Origin: JBCBAP01 sp038532435
GTDB lineage: Bacteria; Pseudomonadota; Alphaproteobacteria; Rhodobacterales; Rhodobacteraceae
Assembly (NCBI GenBank): GCA_038532435.1
Contig: JBCBAP010000049.1
Location: forward strand, 1-26,850
Direction of reading: 5' to 3'
DNA: 26,850 bases
Both the position numbers and the translations under genes were made by a program. This document shows positions 7,295-16,533 of the stretch, one piece after another (positions within the stretch are counted from its first letter, which is position 1; each line of letters begins with the position of its first letter). The notes below the pieces were generated by a model that did no database searches, was not told where the DNA came from, and saw only the letters and a program-made list of their open reading frames with translations.

Positions 7295-10200
7295 ATGGCT
7301 GTGTATTCGTTCACGGTTCTCGATGAGAGCCAAATTCTGAGTAGTGGGGATCGTTCTCTGAGCACCGGCGACTCGTTCACCTACACCGGTGCCCACGGTG
7401 AGATGACGGTCTGGGACAATGACGCGTACATGGACGGCGACCGGGGCCGCGGAAACAACGAAGTTGGTTCCGACCGCACCCAGCCCGGCGAGCTTGACCT
7501 CGGCGACGGTCCCCAGGACGTCGGCAACGTCTACATGGAATCCTACTTCATCATGCAGGGCTCCGACGGCAAGTGCTACGTGCTCTGCGAGATCGAGGCG
7601 ACCTGCTACGACGGGGCAGAACGCACTGACGACGTGTTTGCCTTCTACGGCGATGTGCCGCCCGAGGGCGTGACGCTGACCGTCGGCTGCAAGTACAACG
7701 TCTCCTACGGCGCATATGACTGCTTGAGCGCGGGCGAAGTCCCCACCACCCAGGAAGAGATGCTGGATGCCCTGAACGCGTCCTTCGTCACCGACGAAGA
7801 GACCGCGATCTCCGGCGATCTGTCCTCCTACATCGTTGACGAGACCGGCGCGATTGCCGAAGGGGTCGAGGTTGCGTCGATCTCCGTTGGTGAGATCGGC
7901 CAGGAAATCGAAGTGACCACGCAGGGCGGCCTCACCGGCACGCTCATCGTGAACGCGGACGGCTCCTTCACCTTCACACCGAGTGCCGATCTGGCCGCTG
8001 TGCTGAACGAAGGTGACACGGACACGCTGACGTTCGAGTACTCCATTGTGACCGGCACCACGACCGAGACGGTTGTGACCAACCATCTGATCGACTTCGA
8101 AGGCTTCGCGTCCGGCGACGTGATCACCAACCAGATCGAAGGCGTGTCGATCTACGTCGACGCCACGGGCTGCCGCCCGGACGAGGCGATGATCTTCGAC
8201 TCCAACAACCCGACCGGGGGTGACTGGGACCTTCAGACCGACGGTCAGAACAACATCCTCATCATCTCCGAGGATGGCGACAGCTCCGACGCGGACGATA
8301 ACGCCTCCGGCGGCAAGATCTTCCTCGAGTTCGACGAGGTTTCGACGGTCGAGAGCCTGACCTGGGTCGACATCGATGACGGAAAGCCCGCGACCGTCAA
8401 TTTCTACGATGCGAACGGCAACCTGATCTCGTCGATCGAAGGGATCTGCACCGGTGACGGTGGCGTCGGCATCCAGAACTTCAATGTTGCAGGCGTGTCC
8501 AAGATGGTCATCAGCCTGCCCGGCTCCGGCGCGATTGATGACATCCGCTTCTCGAACTCCGAGGAGGTCACGGTCAACACCTACGACACCGCCGAGGTCA
8601 ACATCGACGTCCTGGGTCTGAGCAACAACCAGAACCCCGATGCGGTCAACCAGCTCGCGACGACCGATGAGGCGACCGCGGTCACCGGCAACCTGCTTGA
8701 CGGTGCAACGGATGCGGATGGGGACGCGCTGTCCCTGCTCTCCACCTCCGCCGGTCCGCTCAACACGCCGATCGAGGTCGCGACCGGGTCCGGCAAGACC
8801 GGCACGCTCACCGTCTTCGACGATGGCACGTTCACCTTCGTTCCGGGGCCGGATTTCCTGGCGATGGGCGAGGGCGATCAGGAGATGATCTCAGTTTCCT
8901 TCACCATCTCCGACGGCAATGGAGGCTTTGACACTGCCGACGCGACGATCGTGATCAACGGCATCAATGAAGCACCCGAGGTCATCAACCAGATGGCTGC
9001 GACGGACGAGGCGACGCCGGTTTCCGGCAACATCCTCGATGGTGCATCCGATGCGAACGGTGACATGGTGACGGTGGCCTCCACCTCCATCGCGCCGGTC
9101 GGTGTTGCCACCGAGGTGACGCTGGCGTCCGGCAAGACCGGTACGCTGACCGTGAACGCCGACGGTACCTTCACCTTCGTGCCCTCCGCCGACTTCCTGG
9201 CGATGGGTGCCGGTGATCAGGAGACGCTGACGTTCGACTATACCGGTACGGACGGCCTCGACGCCTCCGCCCCGGCGACGGTCACCATCGTGATCAACGG
9301 CCTGAACGAGGCACCCGAGGTCATCAACCAGATGGCGACAACGGACGAGGCGACGCCGGTCTCCGGCAACATCCTCGACGGCGCGTCCGATGCCAACGGC
9401 GACACCGTGACGGTGGCCTCCACCTCCATCGCGCCGATCGGTGTTGCCACCGAGGTGACGCTGGCGTCCGGCAAGTCAGGCACGCTGACGGTCAATGCAG
9501 ACGGCACCTACACGTTCGTGCCCGGCGCGGCATTCATCGCGATGGCGGTGGGTGAGACCGAAGAGCTCTCCTTCACCTACGTGGCAGAGGACGGCAACGG
9601 CGGCATGGATGAGGCAACGGTCACCATCGTGATCGAAGGCGTCAACGAAGCACCTGACGCGGTCGACCAGTCCGCCATCACCGACGAGGCGACCGCCGTT
9701 TCCGGCAACGTCCTCGACGGCGCGACGGATCCGAACGGCGATCCGCTGACGGTCGAAGGCACCTCCATCGCACCGGTTGGTGTGGCCACCGAGGTGACGC
9801 TTGCTTCCGGCAAGACCGGCACGCTGACCGTGAATGCGGACGGCTCCTACACCTTTGTTCCCTCCGCGGATTTCATCGCGATGGCACAGGGTGAGACGGA
9901 GCAGCTGACCTTCACCTACAGCATCTCCGACGGCAACGGCGGCACGGACGAGGCGACCGTCACGATCGACATTGAGGGCATCAACGAAGCGCCCGACGTG
10001 ATCGATCAGGACATCACGACCGACGAGGACAGCTCCGTCATGGGCAACATCCTCGACGGCGCGACGGACCCGAACGGGGATCCGGTCACCGTGGAATCCA
10101 CCTCCATCGCCGCGCTTGGCGAGGCCACCGAGGTGACGTTCGACAGCGGCAAGACCGGCACCCTGACCGTGAATGCAGATGGCTCCTACACCTTCGTTCC

Positions 10201-12766
10201 CTCCATGGACTTCCAGTCCCTGGGCAACGAAGAGTTCGAGACGCTCAGCTTCACCTACGTGGGGTCCGATGGGCTCGGCGGGACTGACGAGGCGGTGGCG
10301 ACCATCACGGTCCTCGGCCTCAACGATGCCCCGATCGTCCAGGATCACATGATCGAAGGTCACGAGGACGAGACCATCAGCGGCGACGTCATGGAAGGCG
10401 CGTTCGACGCAGAAGGCGACATCCTCACCGTCAACGCCACCTCCGTTGGTCCGGTGGGCACCCCGGTCGAGGTGGTGTTCGAGAGCGGCAAGAAGGGAAC
10501 GCTGACCGTCAACGCGGATGGCACCTACACCTTCGTGCCCTCCGACGATTTCGACACGATGAACGTGGGCGATGTCGAGACCTTCGTGTTCAGCGCGGTG
10601 GTCACGGATCCCTCCGGTGCTGCGGACGAAAGCCAGGTCACCATCACGGTCAACGGCATGAACGACGCGCCGGTGGGCGAGGCGGATGCCATGGAGATCG
10701 ACCAGGACAACGAGGCCGATGGCCCTGCGGAGGTCGGCAACGTTCTGACCAACGACTGGGACATCGACGAGGGCGCGATCCTCACGGTCCACACCGTTGC
10801 CGGCGGCACACCTGGCGATCAGGTTCCCGTCTCCGCGGTTGGCACCGATGGCCAGACCTACTCCGGCGTTGTTGTGATCGGCACAGACGGCACGGTCACC
10901 ATCGACCAGTCCGACACGGTGCCGCTCGCGCTTGGCGACAAGGTGGTGTTCGAGGTTGAGTACGAGGTCACCGACGAGCATGGCGCGACCGACACCGCGA
11001 CCGTCCAGATCACCGTCAACGGTGTGAACGACGCTCCGGTTGCGGCGACCGATCCGATCGTCGTCGATCAGGACAATGAAGCGGATGGTGCTGCCACCGT
11101 CGGTAACGTCCTCGGCAACGACTCGGACGTCGACAATGGCGCGGTGCTGACCGTGGAGAGCGTGAATGGGCAGCCGGTTGGCACGCCGATCCCCGTCTCC
11201 GGCACGGGCACCGACGGTCAGCCCTACTCGGGCGAGGTCGTGATCTCCGAGGATGGCACTGTCACTCTCGATCAGTCCGACACGGTGCCGCTCGCAGCGG
11301 GTGAGAGCGTGAGCTTCACCGTCGAGTACACCGTCACGGATGAGCACGGCGCGACCGATACCGCGACCGTCGACATCACCGTGAACGGCGTCAACGACGC
11401 TCCGATTGCAGTGTCCGACGTGATCAACGTCGATCAGGACGGTGCAACGGACGGCGCAGCGACCATCGGCAACGTGCTTCCGAACGACACGGATGTGGAC
11501 TTCGGCGACAGCGTCAGCGTCGCCTCCGTCGGGTCCCGCCAGAACCCGGGTGACAGCATCCCGGTCTCCGGCGTGGGCACCAACGGCATCGTCTACAACG
11601 GCACAGTGACGATCGGCGAGGACGGCACCGTCACCCTCGATCAGGAAGACACCGCCTCCCTCGCGCAGGGCGAATCCGTGACCTTCACCGTCGACTATCT
11701 GGCGCAAGACACGGGCGGTCTGACGGATGACGCGGATCTGACGATCGTGGTCAACGGGGTCAACGATGCACCGGTTGCGGAAGGGGAGACCTACACCCTG
11801 TCCGAGGATGGTGTGCTGACATCCAACCTGCTGACCAACGACACGGATGTGGACAATGGTGCGGTCCTTTCGGTGGACGGGATCCCTGCCTCCTCCGCAC
11901 AGACCTACACCGTGACCACGGCGGGCGGTCGCACGGCCGAAGTTACCGTGTCCTCCTCGGGCAATGTCAGCTTCGTCCCCGGCGAGAACTTCCAGGACCT
12001 CAACGATGGCGAGAGCGACACGTTCGACCTCACCTACACGGTCACGGATGAGTTCGGAGCAACCGACGAGGCGACGGCAACCTTCGTCATCAACGGTGCC
12101 GACGATGTGGCTCCGGTCGACCCGGAGAACCAGATCAACCTGGTCTTCGTGATCGACAACTCGATCTCGATGTTCGCAGAGAGCACCTCCGCGGAACCGC
12201 TGCAGGACGCGTTCGGCAACAACGACGGTATCGGCAACAATGTCGACCTCGCTGTCTCCTACGCCAACAATGTCAGCGTGGAAGTGGCGCTCAAGCAGGT
12301 GCTCGACGAGATCACCGTTGCTCCCGAGGACCAGACGGCGATCGTGTCCAAGGTCATCGGCTTCGGCGATACGGCGCAGGACTTCGGTGAGTATGCGGCC
12401 CTTGATCCGGAGTTGGCGGCAGCCACCTTCGGCATGGATCAGAGCCTCGGCGGGTCGAACTTCACCGTGGGTCTTGAGGCGGCGGAAGCCTACATCCTCG
12501 AGAGTGCACCGGTGGAGCAGACTGTGATCTACTTCATCTCCGACGGTGAATCGACGTCCCAGGACTACATGGACGTCAAGGCACGGCTGGAGGCCATGGG
12601 CAATGTCGAGATCGAGGCGGTCGCCGTTTCCACCGGCATCGGCTCCGGCGGAGGTACCGCGGACCTGCTCGCGCTCGACACCGAAGGCGACATCGACGTG
12701 CTGTCCAGCACAATCGACGTGGTCATCGGCGCGACCGACGCGGCGGGCGAGTTTGACTTCACCTAA
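7295..12766 (+). CDS. large extracellular cadherin/VCBS-like repeat protein with C-terminal VWA domain
   Basis: An acidic 1823-residue protein, probably secreted and acting as an adhesin or matrix protein. No classical signal peptide is seen, which fits type I secretion. Residues 1-165 form an unassigned N-terminal region with several cysteines. A first VCBS-like unit (about 166-265) is followed by a beta-rich insert (about 268-445) that looks like a separate jelly-roll domain. Then come ten tandem Ig/cadherin-like units from about 447 to 1602, most opening with N-(E/D)-AP and carrying GTLTVNADGTYTFVPS-like strands. Several have NDxDxDxGA calcium-type loops. The last part is a von Willebrand A domain with the MIDAS motif DNSIS (1621-1625) and YFISDGES further on. 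The ATG at 7295 follows GAGGGGAAAAAC. No RTX nonapeptides and no secretion genes are present nearby. Confidence 0.88.
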   Translation: MAVYSFTVLDESQILSSGDRSLSTGDSFTYTGAHGEMTVWDNDAYMDGDRGRGNNEVGSDRTQPGELDLGDGPQDVGNVYMESYFIMQGSDGKCYVLCEIEATCYDGAERTDDVFAFYGDVPPEGVTLTVGCKYNVSYGAYDCLSAGEVPTTQEEMLDALNASFVTDEETAISGDLSSYIVDETGAIAEGVEVASISVGEIGQEIEVTTQGGLTGTLIVNADGSFTFTPSADLAAVLNEGDTDTLTFEYSIVTGTTTETVVTNHLIDFEGFASGDVITNQIEGVSIYVDATGCRPDEAMIFDSNNPTGGDWDLQTDGQNNILIISEDGDSSDADDNASGGKIFLEFDEVSTVESLTWVDIDDGKPATVNFYDANGNLISSIEGICTGDGGVGIQNFNVAGVSKMVISLPGSGAIDDIRFSNSEEVTVNTYDTAEVNIDVLGLSNNQNPDAVNQLATTDEATAVTGNLLDGATDADGDALSLLSTSAGPLNTPIEVATGSGKTGTLTVFDDGTFTFVPGPDFLAMGEGDQEMISVSFTISDGNGGFDTADATIVINGINEAPEVINQMAATDEATPVSGNILDGASDANGDMVTVASTSIAPVGVATEVTLASGKTGTLTVNADGTFTFVPSADFLAMGAGDQETLTFDYTGTDGLDASAPATVTIVINGLNEAPEVINQMATTDEATPVSGNILDGASDANGDTVTVASTSIAPIGVATEVTLASGKSGTLTVNADGTYTFVPGAAFIAMAVGETEELSFTYVAEDGNGGMDEATVTIVIEGVNEAPDAVDQSAITDEATAVSGNVLDGATDPNGDPLTVEGTSIAPVGVATEVTLASGKTGTLTVNADGSYTFVPSADFIAMAQGETEQLTFTYSISDGNGGTDEATVTIDIEGINEAPDVIDQDITTDEDSSVMGNILDGATDPNGDPVTVESTSIAALGEATEVTFDSGKTGTLTVNADGSYTFVPSMDFQSLGNEEFETLSFTYVGSDGLGGTDEAVATITVLGLNDAPIVQDHMIEGHEDETISGDVMEGAFDAEGDILTVNATSVGPVGTPVEVVFESGKKGTLTVNADGTYTFVPSDDFDTMNVGDVETFVFSAVVTDPSGAADESQVTITVNGMNDAPVGEADAMEIDQDNEADGPAEVGNVLTNDWDIDEGAILTVHTVAGGTPGDQVPVSAVGTDGQTYSGVVVIGTDGTVTIDQSDTVPLALGDKVVFEVEYEVTDEHGATDTATVQITVNGVNDAPVAATDPIVVDQDNEADGAATVGNVLGNDSDVDNGAVLTVESVNGQPVGTPIPVSGTGTDGQPYSGEVVISEDGTVTLDQSDTVPLAAGESVSFTVEYTVTDEHGATDTATVDITVNGVNDAPIAVSDVINVDQDGATDGAATIGNVLPNDTDVDFGDSVSVASVGSRQNPGDSIPVSGVGTNGIVYNGTVTIGEDGTVTLDQEDTASLAQGESVTFTVDYLAQDTGGLTDDADLTIVVNGVNDAPVAEGETYTLSEDGVLTSNLLTNDTDVDNGAVLSVDGIPASSAQTYTVTTAGGRTAEVTVSSSGNVSFVPGENFQDLNDGESDTFDLTYTVTDEFGATDEATATFVINGADDVAPVDPENQINLVFVIDNSISMFAESTSAEPLQDAFGNNDGIGNNVDLAVSYANNVSVEVALKQVLDEITVAPEDQTAIVSKVIGFGDTAQDFGEYAALDPELAAATFGMDQSLGGSNFTVGLEAAEAYILESAPVEQTVIYFISDGESTSQDYMDVKARLEAMGNVEIEAVAVSTGIGSGGGTADLLALDTEGDIDVLSSTIDVVIGATDAAGEFDFT
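8966..12100 (+). repeat. in-frame tandem repeats encoding VCBS/cadherin-like units
   Basis: Measured from the Asn codon of each N-(E/D)-AP boundary, units begin at 8966, 9305, 9644, 9983, 10322, 10661, 11027, 11393 and 11762, and the array ends near 12100. The first five intervals are exactly 339 bp, the next two 366 bp and the next 369 bp. A more divergent unit begins near 8633. The second, third and fourth units are most alike in DNA, and the units diverge towards the 3' end. This suggests repeated unequal duplication of one block, followed by a distinct 122-residue subtype. Confidence 0.9.
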
Positions 12767-12792
12767 GTCCGCTCAGGCATCACAGACAAAAG

Positions 12793-12818
12793 AAGGGGCG
12801 GCCAGTGTGCCGCCCCTT
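12793..12818. terminator. strong hairpin terminator after the repeat-protein gene
   Basis: AAGGGGCGGC (12793-12802) pairs perfectly with GCCGCCCCTT (12809-12818) around the loop CAGTGT, followed by TGCTGTTT on the plus strand. It lies 27 bp after the repeat-protein stop and about 27 bp beyond the iolG stop on the other strand. It probably serves both converging transcription units. Confidence 0.75.
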
Positions 12819-12844
12819 TGCTGTTTGCAGGGAAAGGTGACCGC

Positions 12845-13831
12845 TCAAATGCGGATCAGCTTTGCCTCCGCGAGAGAGAGCGCCGCGGCATCCGCGAGGC
12901 GCTGCGCACGCAGACCGTCGCGCCCGGTCGGCTCCGGTGGCCGACCCGCAGCGAGGGCGTCCACGAACTCCTTCAGTTCACGCCGATAGGCCTCCGCATA
13001 GCGTTCGAGGAAGAAATGCATGGTCGGGGATCGGCGGAAGCCTGCGACGGTGGCGACCTCGACAGTTGTCTTAAGCACGTTCTCGGCGCGGGCCATCCCC
13101 TTTGAGCCATGCACCTCGATCCGCTGGTCGTAGCCGTAGGCCGCTCGGCGGGAGTTCGAGATCTGGCAGACCTTCCCGCTCGCGGTCCGCAGGGTCACAG
13201 CCGCCGTATCGATATCCCCTGCGGCACCGATCTCGGGATCGACGAGGCAGGATCCGGTGGCGAAGATCTCCACCGGCTCTTCGCCGAGCAGGAAGCGCGC
13301 CATGTCCAGGTCATGGATCATCATGTCGCGAAATATCCCGCCCGAGGATGTGATGTAGGAGATCGGCGGCGGCGCCGGATCCCGCGACAGGATCGTCACA
13401 AGCTCGATGTCCCCGACCCCTCCGTCGCGCAGCTGTCGTTCAAGATGGGCGAAGTTGGGGTCGAACCGCCTGTTGAAGGCAACCATGAACGGCACGCCCG
13501 CGGCCTCGACGGCCTCAAGGCAAGTTTCGATGCGCTCGGAGGAGAGGTCCACGGGCTTCTCGCAGAAGATCGCCTTGCCCGCCGCCGCTGCCTGATGGAT
13601 GAGATCGAAATGGGTGTCCGTTGGCGTTCCGATGATCACCGCATCGACGTCGCTGTTTTCGATGAGTGCGGAGCTCTCCATCACCTGTCCGCCTGACTTG
13701 GCGGCGAGGGCCTCTGCCGCGGCTGGAACGGCGTCGGAAACGGCGGTCACCCGTGCGCCCTCGATATGTCCGATGCTCAGGGCGTGGACCTCGCCGATCC
13801 GCCCGCACCCCAGAATTCCGACGTTCAGCAT
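12845..13831 (-). CDS. iolG: inositol 2-dehydrogenase
   Basis: A 328-residue NAD-dependent dehydrogenase of the Gfo/Idh/MocA family. It is expected to oxidise myo-inositol to 2-keto-myo-inositol, the entry step of the pathway. The N-terminal Rossmann fold has GILGCGRIG (5-13), followed by GTPTDTH (68-74), the catalytic motif CEKP (90-93, K92) and FRDMMIHDLDMARFLLG (167-183), where D169/H173/D174 match the active site of inositol dehydrogenases. The chosen ATG at 13831 gives the standard family N-terminus; the frame remains open upstream inside iolJ. The start lies one base beyond the iolJ stop, making this the last gene of the iolDCBJG operon. Of the three family members in the window, this one is the best candidate for true IolG. 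Confidence 0.9.
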   Translation of the reverse strand: MLNVGILGCGRIGEVHALSIGHIEGARVTAVSDAVPAAAEALAAKSGGQVMESSALIENSDVDAVIIGTPTDTHFDLIHQAAAAGKAIFCEKPVDLSSERIETCLEAVEAAGVPFMVAFNRRFDPNFAHLERQLRDGGVGDIELVTILSRDPAPPPISYITSSGGIFRDMMIHDLDMARFLLGEEPVEIFATGSCLVDPEIGAAGDIDTAAVTLRTASGKVCQISNSRRAAYGYDQRIEVHGSKGMARAENVLKTTVEVATVAGFRRSPTMHFFLERYAEAYRRELKEFVDALAAGRPPEPTGRDGLRAQRLADAAALSLAEAKLIRI

Positions 13832-13832
13832 G

Positions 13833-14672
13833 TCAGTCCTCGCTGCGATGGCGCAGGGCCCGGAGGACCTGCCGCGCCGCGGTCTCGATGGGGGCTTCAA
13901 TGTCGCGCAGGATTTGCACACGGTCGAAGCGGTCGGCGTCGCTCGCCACAGCCTCGCGCAACGCCGTACCGAAGGCCATCCGCAATTCAGTGCCGATGTT
14001 GAACTTGCAGATCGCCGAGTTCCGGGCGAGGGACCGGCGTTGCGCCACCGGCACGCCGGAGCCGCCGTGGATCACGAGCGGCACATCGGTCACCGTCTCG
14101 ATCGCGCGGATCCGCGCCGTGTCTAGACCGTCGCCTGCGTCCTGCTGGAGGTGGACGTTGCCCACCGATATCGCCATCGCATCGACCCCGGTTTCCCGGG
14201 CGAAGCGTTCTGCCTCCGCCGGGTCGGTCCCGTCAGACGCCGCACCGCCGGAATAGCCGACGAACCCGATCTCTCCCTCGCAGGATGCGCCCGCTGCGCG
14301 GGCCATTTCCACAATGGCGCGGGTCTCGGCGATGTTCTGTTCCAGCGGTTTGCGGGAGCCGTCGAACATCACCGAGGTAAAACCTGCATCGAGCGCGGCG
14401 CGGCAGTCTTTAACCGTATAGCCATGGTCCAGATGGGCGACGACGGGCACGCTCACGCTGTCGGCGAGGGACCGGAACATCGCGCCCAGAACCGGCAGTG
14501 GTGTGTGCTCTCGACAGCTTGGCCCTGCCTGAAGGATGACCGGTGCACCCTCCGCCTCCGCGGCGTGGGCGTAGGCGCGCATGTCCTCCCAGCCCAGGCA
14601 GACCAGCCCGCCGACCGCGTAGCCCTCCCGCAGCGCGGGGCGCAGGACCTCCGCAAGCGTCGCGAGGGTCAT
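13833..14672 (-). CDS. iolJ: class II aldolase, 6-phospho-5-dehydro-2-deoxy-D-gluconate aldolase
   Basis: A 279-residue zinc-dependent aldolase of the fructose-bisphosphate aldolase class II family. Its place in the operon points to cleavage of phosphorylated 5-keto-2-deoxygluconate into dihydroxyacetone phosphate and malonate semialdehyde. The sequence shows AHLDHGY (79-85, with D82 and zinc ligand H83), SCEGEIG (130-136), NVH (172-174) and IHGGSG (201-206), which carry the remaining histidine ligands, then FNIGTEL (224-230). In many rhizobia this activity is fused to the kinase IolC; here it is a separate gene. ATGA overlaps the iolB stop, so translation is probably coupled. Activity on ordinary fructose bisphosphate cannot be excluded from the sequence. 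Confidence 0.85.
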   Translation of the reverse strand: MTLATLAEVLRPALREGYAVGGLVCLGWEDMRAYAHAAEAEGAPVILQAGPSCREHTPLPVLGAMFRSLADSVSVPVVAHLDHGYTVKDCRAALDAGFTSVMFDGSRKPLEQNIAETRAIVEMARAAGASCEGEIGFVGYSGGAASDGTDPAEAERFARETGVDAMAISVGNVHLQQDAGDGLDTARIRAIETVTDVPLVIHGGSGVPVAQRRSLARNSAICKFNIGTELRMAFGTALREAVASDADRFDRVQILRDIEAPIETAARQVLRALRHRSED

Positions 14673-15511
14673 TTGAACTTCGCGACCATGTCCATGATCC
14701 CCGGGATCGTGTGGAGCTGATCCGCGTGGGAAGGCTGGAAGTACTGCACCAGACTGCGCTGGCTCAGACCGCCGAGGATGGTGAAATAGTACATCTCATA
14801 CCCGGGCAGCACCGCGCAGGGGTGGTAGCCACGATCGAGACAGATCGTGGAGCCGTCGACGATGTGATAGGCGTCTCCCGGTTTCCCATCCTCCCGCTGG
14901 AGCATCTGCACGCCGGAGCCGTGGTTGGGACGAAAGCGGAAGTTGTAGGTCTCATCGTGCCGTGTCTCGTCCGGCAGACGGTCCGTGTCGTGCTTGTGGC
15001 TGGGAAATCCGGACCAGCCGCCCGCGCCGACTGTGAAGAGCTCGCTGACCAGGAGGCGTCCGACCTTCCCGTGCTGCTTCTGACCGAGGATGTGCTTGAT
15101 CTTGCGATGGGTTTTCGTGTCGTCGGAGCCGTACTGCACCTTGTCAAGCTCGTCCGACCGGACGGCAAAGGGTTCGAGCACCTCGTCGTAAAGCGCCCCG
15201 GCAACGAAGACCTCAGCGGCCTCCGACGTGCAGACCATCCGGACCTTCGCCCCGGAGGGCACGTAGACCCCCTCCGGCTCCCCGTCCCAGACATCGACGC
15301 CACGCCCACCGAGAGCTGCCGCGGAAAACCCCTCGACCTCCACATTGACCGTGCCGGTTGCGGGCACGATGCAGGTCTCGTAGCGGGGGACCTGATATTC
15401 GAAGGACTGATCCTGCGTCAGCTTGACGATGTTGAAGTAGTTGAGGGGGACGGTCGCATCGTCCACGTCCACGATCGGTTTGTTCTGATTGTCGTAGGGG
15501 GCGATGTGCAT
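14669..15511 (-). CDS. iolB: 5-deoxy-glucuronate isomerase
   Basis: A 280-residue cytosolic cupin-fold enzyme that converts 5-deoxy-D-glucuronate to 5-dehydro-2-deoxy-D-gluconate. Characteristic stretches include VGRLLVSELFTVGAGGWSGF in the middle, followed by PSHKHDTDRLPDETRHDETYNF, whose H-H-E pattern supplies the metal site. Further on, GYHPCAVLPGYEMYY carries another conserved histidine. The length is close to the usual 270-300 residues. The ATG at 15511 is supported by AGGAAG upstream; an in-frame start 90 bp earlier would sit inside iolC and add a non-family basic extension. It lies 11 bp after iolC, and its stop overlaps the iolJ start. Confidence 0.93.
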   Translation of the reverse strand: MHIAPYDNQNKPIVDVDDATVPLNYFNIVKLTQDQSFEYQVPRYETCIVPATGTVNVEVEGFSAAALGGRGVDVWDGEPEGVYVPSGAKVRMVCTSEAAEVFVAGALYDEVLEPFAVRSDELDKVQYGSDDTKTHRKIKHILGQKQHGKVGRLLVSELFTVGAGGWSGFPSHKHDTDRLPDETRHDETYNFRFRPNHGSGVQMLQREDGKPGDAYHIVDGSTICLDRGYHPCAVLPGYEMYYFTILGGLSQRSLVQYFQPSHADQLHTIPGIMDMVAKFK

Positions 15512-15522
15512 CGGTCTTCCTT

Positions 15523-16533
15523 TCAGAGGGGGTCCGTCGGCCCGGGATGATCGGCGAGGAAGCGCTCCAGCCCCTCGGCATCGGGCATTGCGGGTGCGCA
15601 ACCGGGCCTCGCCACGACGATGGCAGCGCAGGCGGAGCCGCGCAGTACCGCGTCCTTGAGCGGTTGACCCGCGGCGAGCGAGGCCATCAGCCCGGCCATG
15701 AAACTGTCGCCGGCGCCGGTCGGCTTCAGAGCGGTCACAGGATAGATCCCGGTCCGTACCTCAGCACCTCCGGCGAAGGTGATCGCGCCATGTTCGCCCA
15801 TCTTGTAGATCACGATCGCCGCGGAGGTCTCCGCCAGTTCCCGCGCCTTGGCGAGCCCCTTGTCGAGGCCGCCTGCCATGAAGCCGAACTCCTCGTCATT
15901 GCCGACGATGACGTCCGCGAGCGCACCAGCGCGGGACAGCACGTCCGATGCCACCTCCGCCGAGGGCCAGGAGTAGGGCCGGTAGTCGATGTCGAAGATG
16001 ATGGGCAGGCCCGCTTCGCGCGCGAGGGCGAAGGCGCGAAACGCGGCGGACCGGGATGGTTCGGCGGCGAAGACGGTCCCGGCGGTGATCAAAGCGCCGA
16101 ACCGGGCATAGTCCACCGCCTCAACATCCGCCTCGTTCATCTGGAAGTCCGCGGCACCGTTGCGGTATATGACCGTCTGGTGATCCTCCACCCGGCTCTC
16201 ATAGACCGCGAGCGAATTGCGGTACTCCCCGCCGACGGGGGTCACGTGGGTCGTGTCGACGCCATAGTGCCGGAGCTGGTTGACGCAGTAGCGTCCGACG
16301 GAATCATCGGAAACACGTGTGACGAGCGCGGCGGAACCTCCGAATTTGCAGATCCCCGCCGCGATGTTTGCGGAAGACCCGCCAAGGCCGGAGCGAAACT
16401 CCGTCGCCTCCTCGGTCCGGGTGCCCGGCGGATCGGGAAAGAAATCCATGCCCGCCCGTCCGACGACGACGAACGAATTCTTCGCGATGCCGCTGAGCAC
16501 GTGATCCATTGCAGCCTCGGGGCGGTCCCGCAT
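15523..16533 (-). CDS. iolC: 5-dehydro-2-deoxygluconokinase
   Basis: A PfkB/ribokinase-family kinase of 336 residues that phosphorylates 5-dehydro-2-deoxygluconate with ATP. It contains VVGRAGMDFFPDPPGTRTEE near the N-terminus, the substrate-binding LGGSSANIAAGICKFGG, FDIDYRPYSW around residue 180, and the PfkB signature KPTGAGDSFMAGL (about 270-282) with the catalytic aspartate in GAGD. No aldolase domain is fused, in line with a separate iolJ. The start is ambiguous: ATG at 16533 overlaps the iolD stop by one base and has GGAAGGG before it; GTG at 16536 and ATG at 16509 are alternatives. The close packing argues for coupling to iolD translation. Confidence 0.92.
   Translation of the reverse strand: MRDRPEAAMDHVLSGIAKNSFVVVGRAGMDFFPDPPGTRTEEATEFRSGLGGSSANIAAGICKFGGSAALVTRVSDDSVGRYCVNQLRHYGVDTTHVTPVGGEYRNSLAVYESRVEDHQTVIYRNGAADFQMNEADVEAVDYARFGALITAGTVFAAEPSRSAAFRAFALAREAGLPIIFDIDYRPYSWPSAEVASDVLSRAGALADVIVGNDEEFGFMAGGLDKGLAKARELAETSAAIVIYKMGEHGAITFAGGAEVRTGIYPVTALKPTGAGDSFMAGLMASLAAGQPLKDAVLRGSACAAIVVARPGCAPAMPDAEGLERFLADHPGPTDPL

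Noticed and set aside
9476..11707. A 743-codon open frame on the minus strand inside the repeat-protein gene
   Set aside because: It is the antisense shadow of high-GC repetitive coding DNA. It has histidine/arginine/glycine-rich low-information composition and no recognisable domain, and it inherits its periodicity from the plus-strand repeats.
8966..12100. Regular repeats considered as a CRISPR or satellite array
   Set aside because: The period is an in-frame 113-123 codons with divergent repeats and continuous coding; there is no short repeat-spacer structure.
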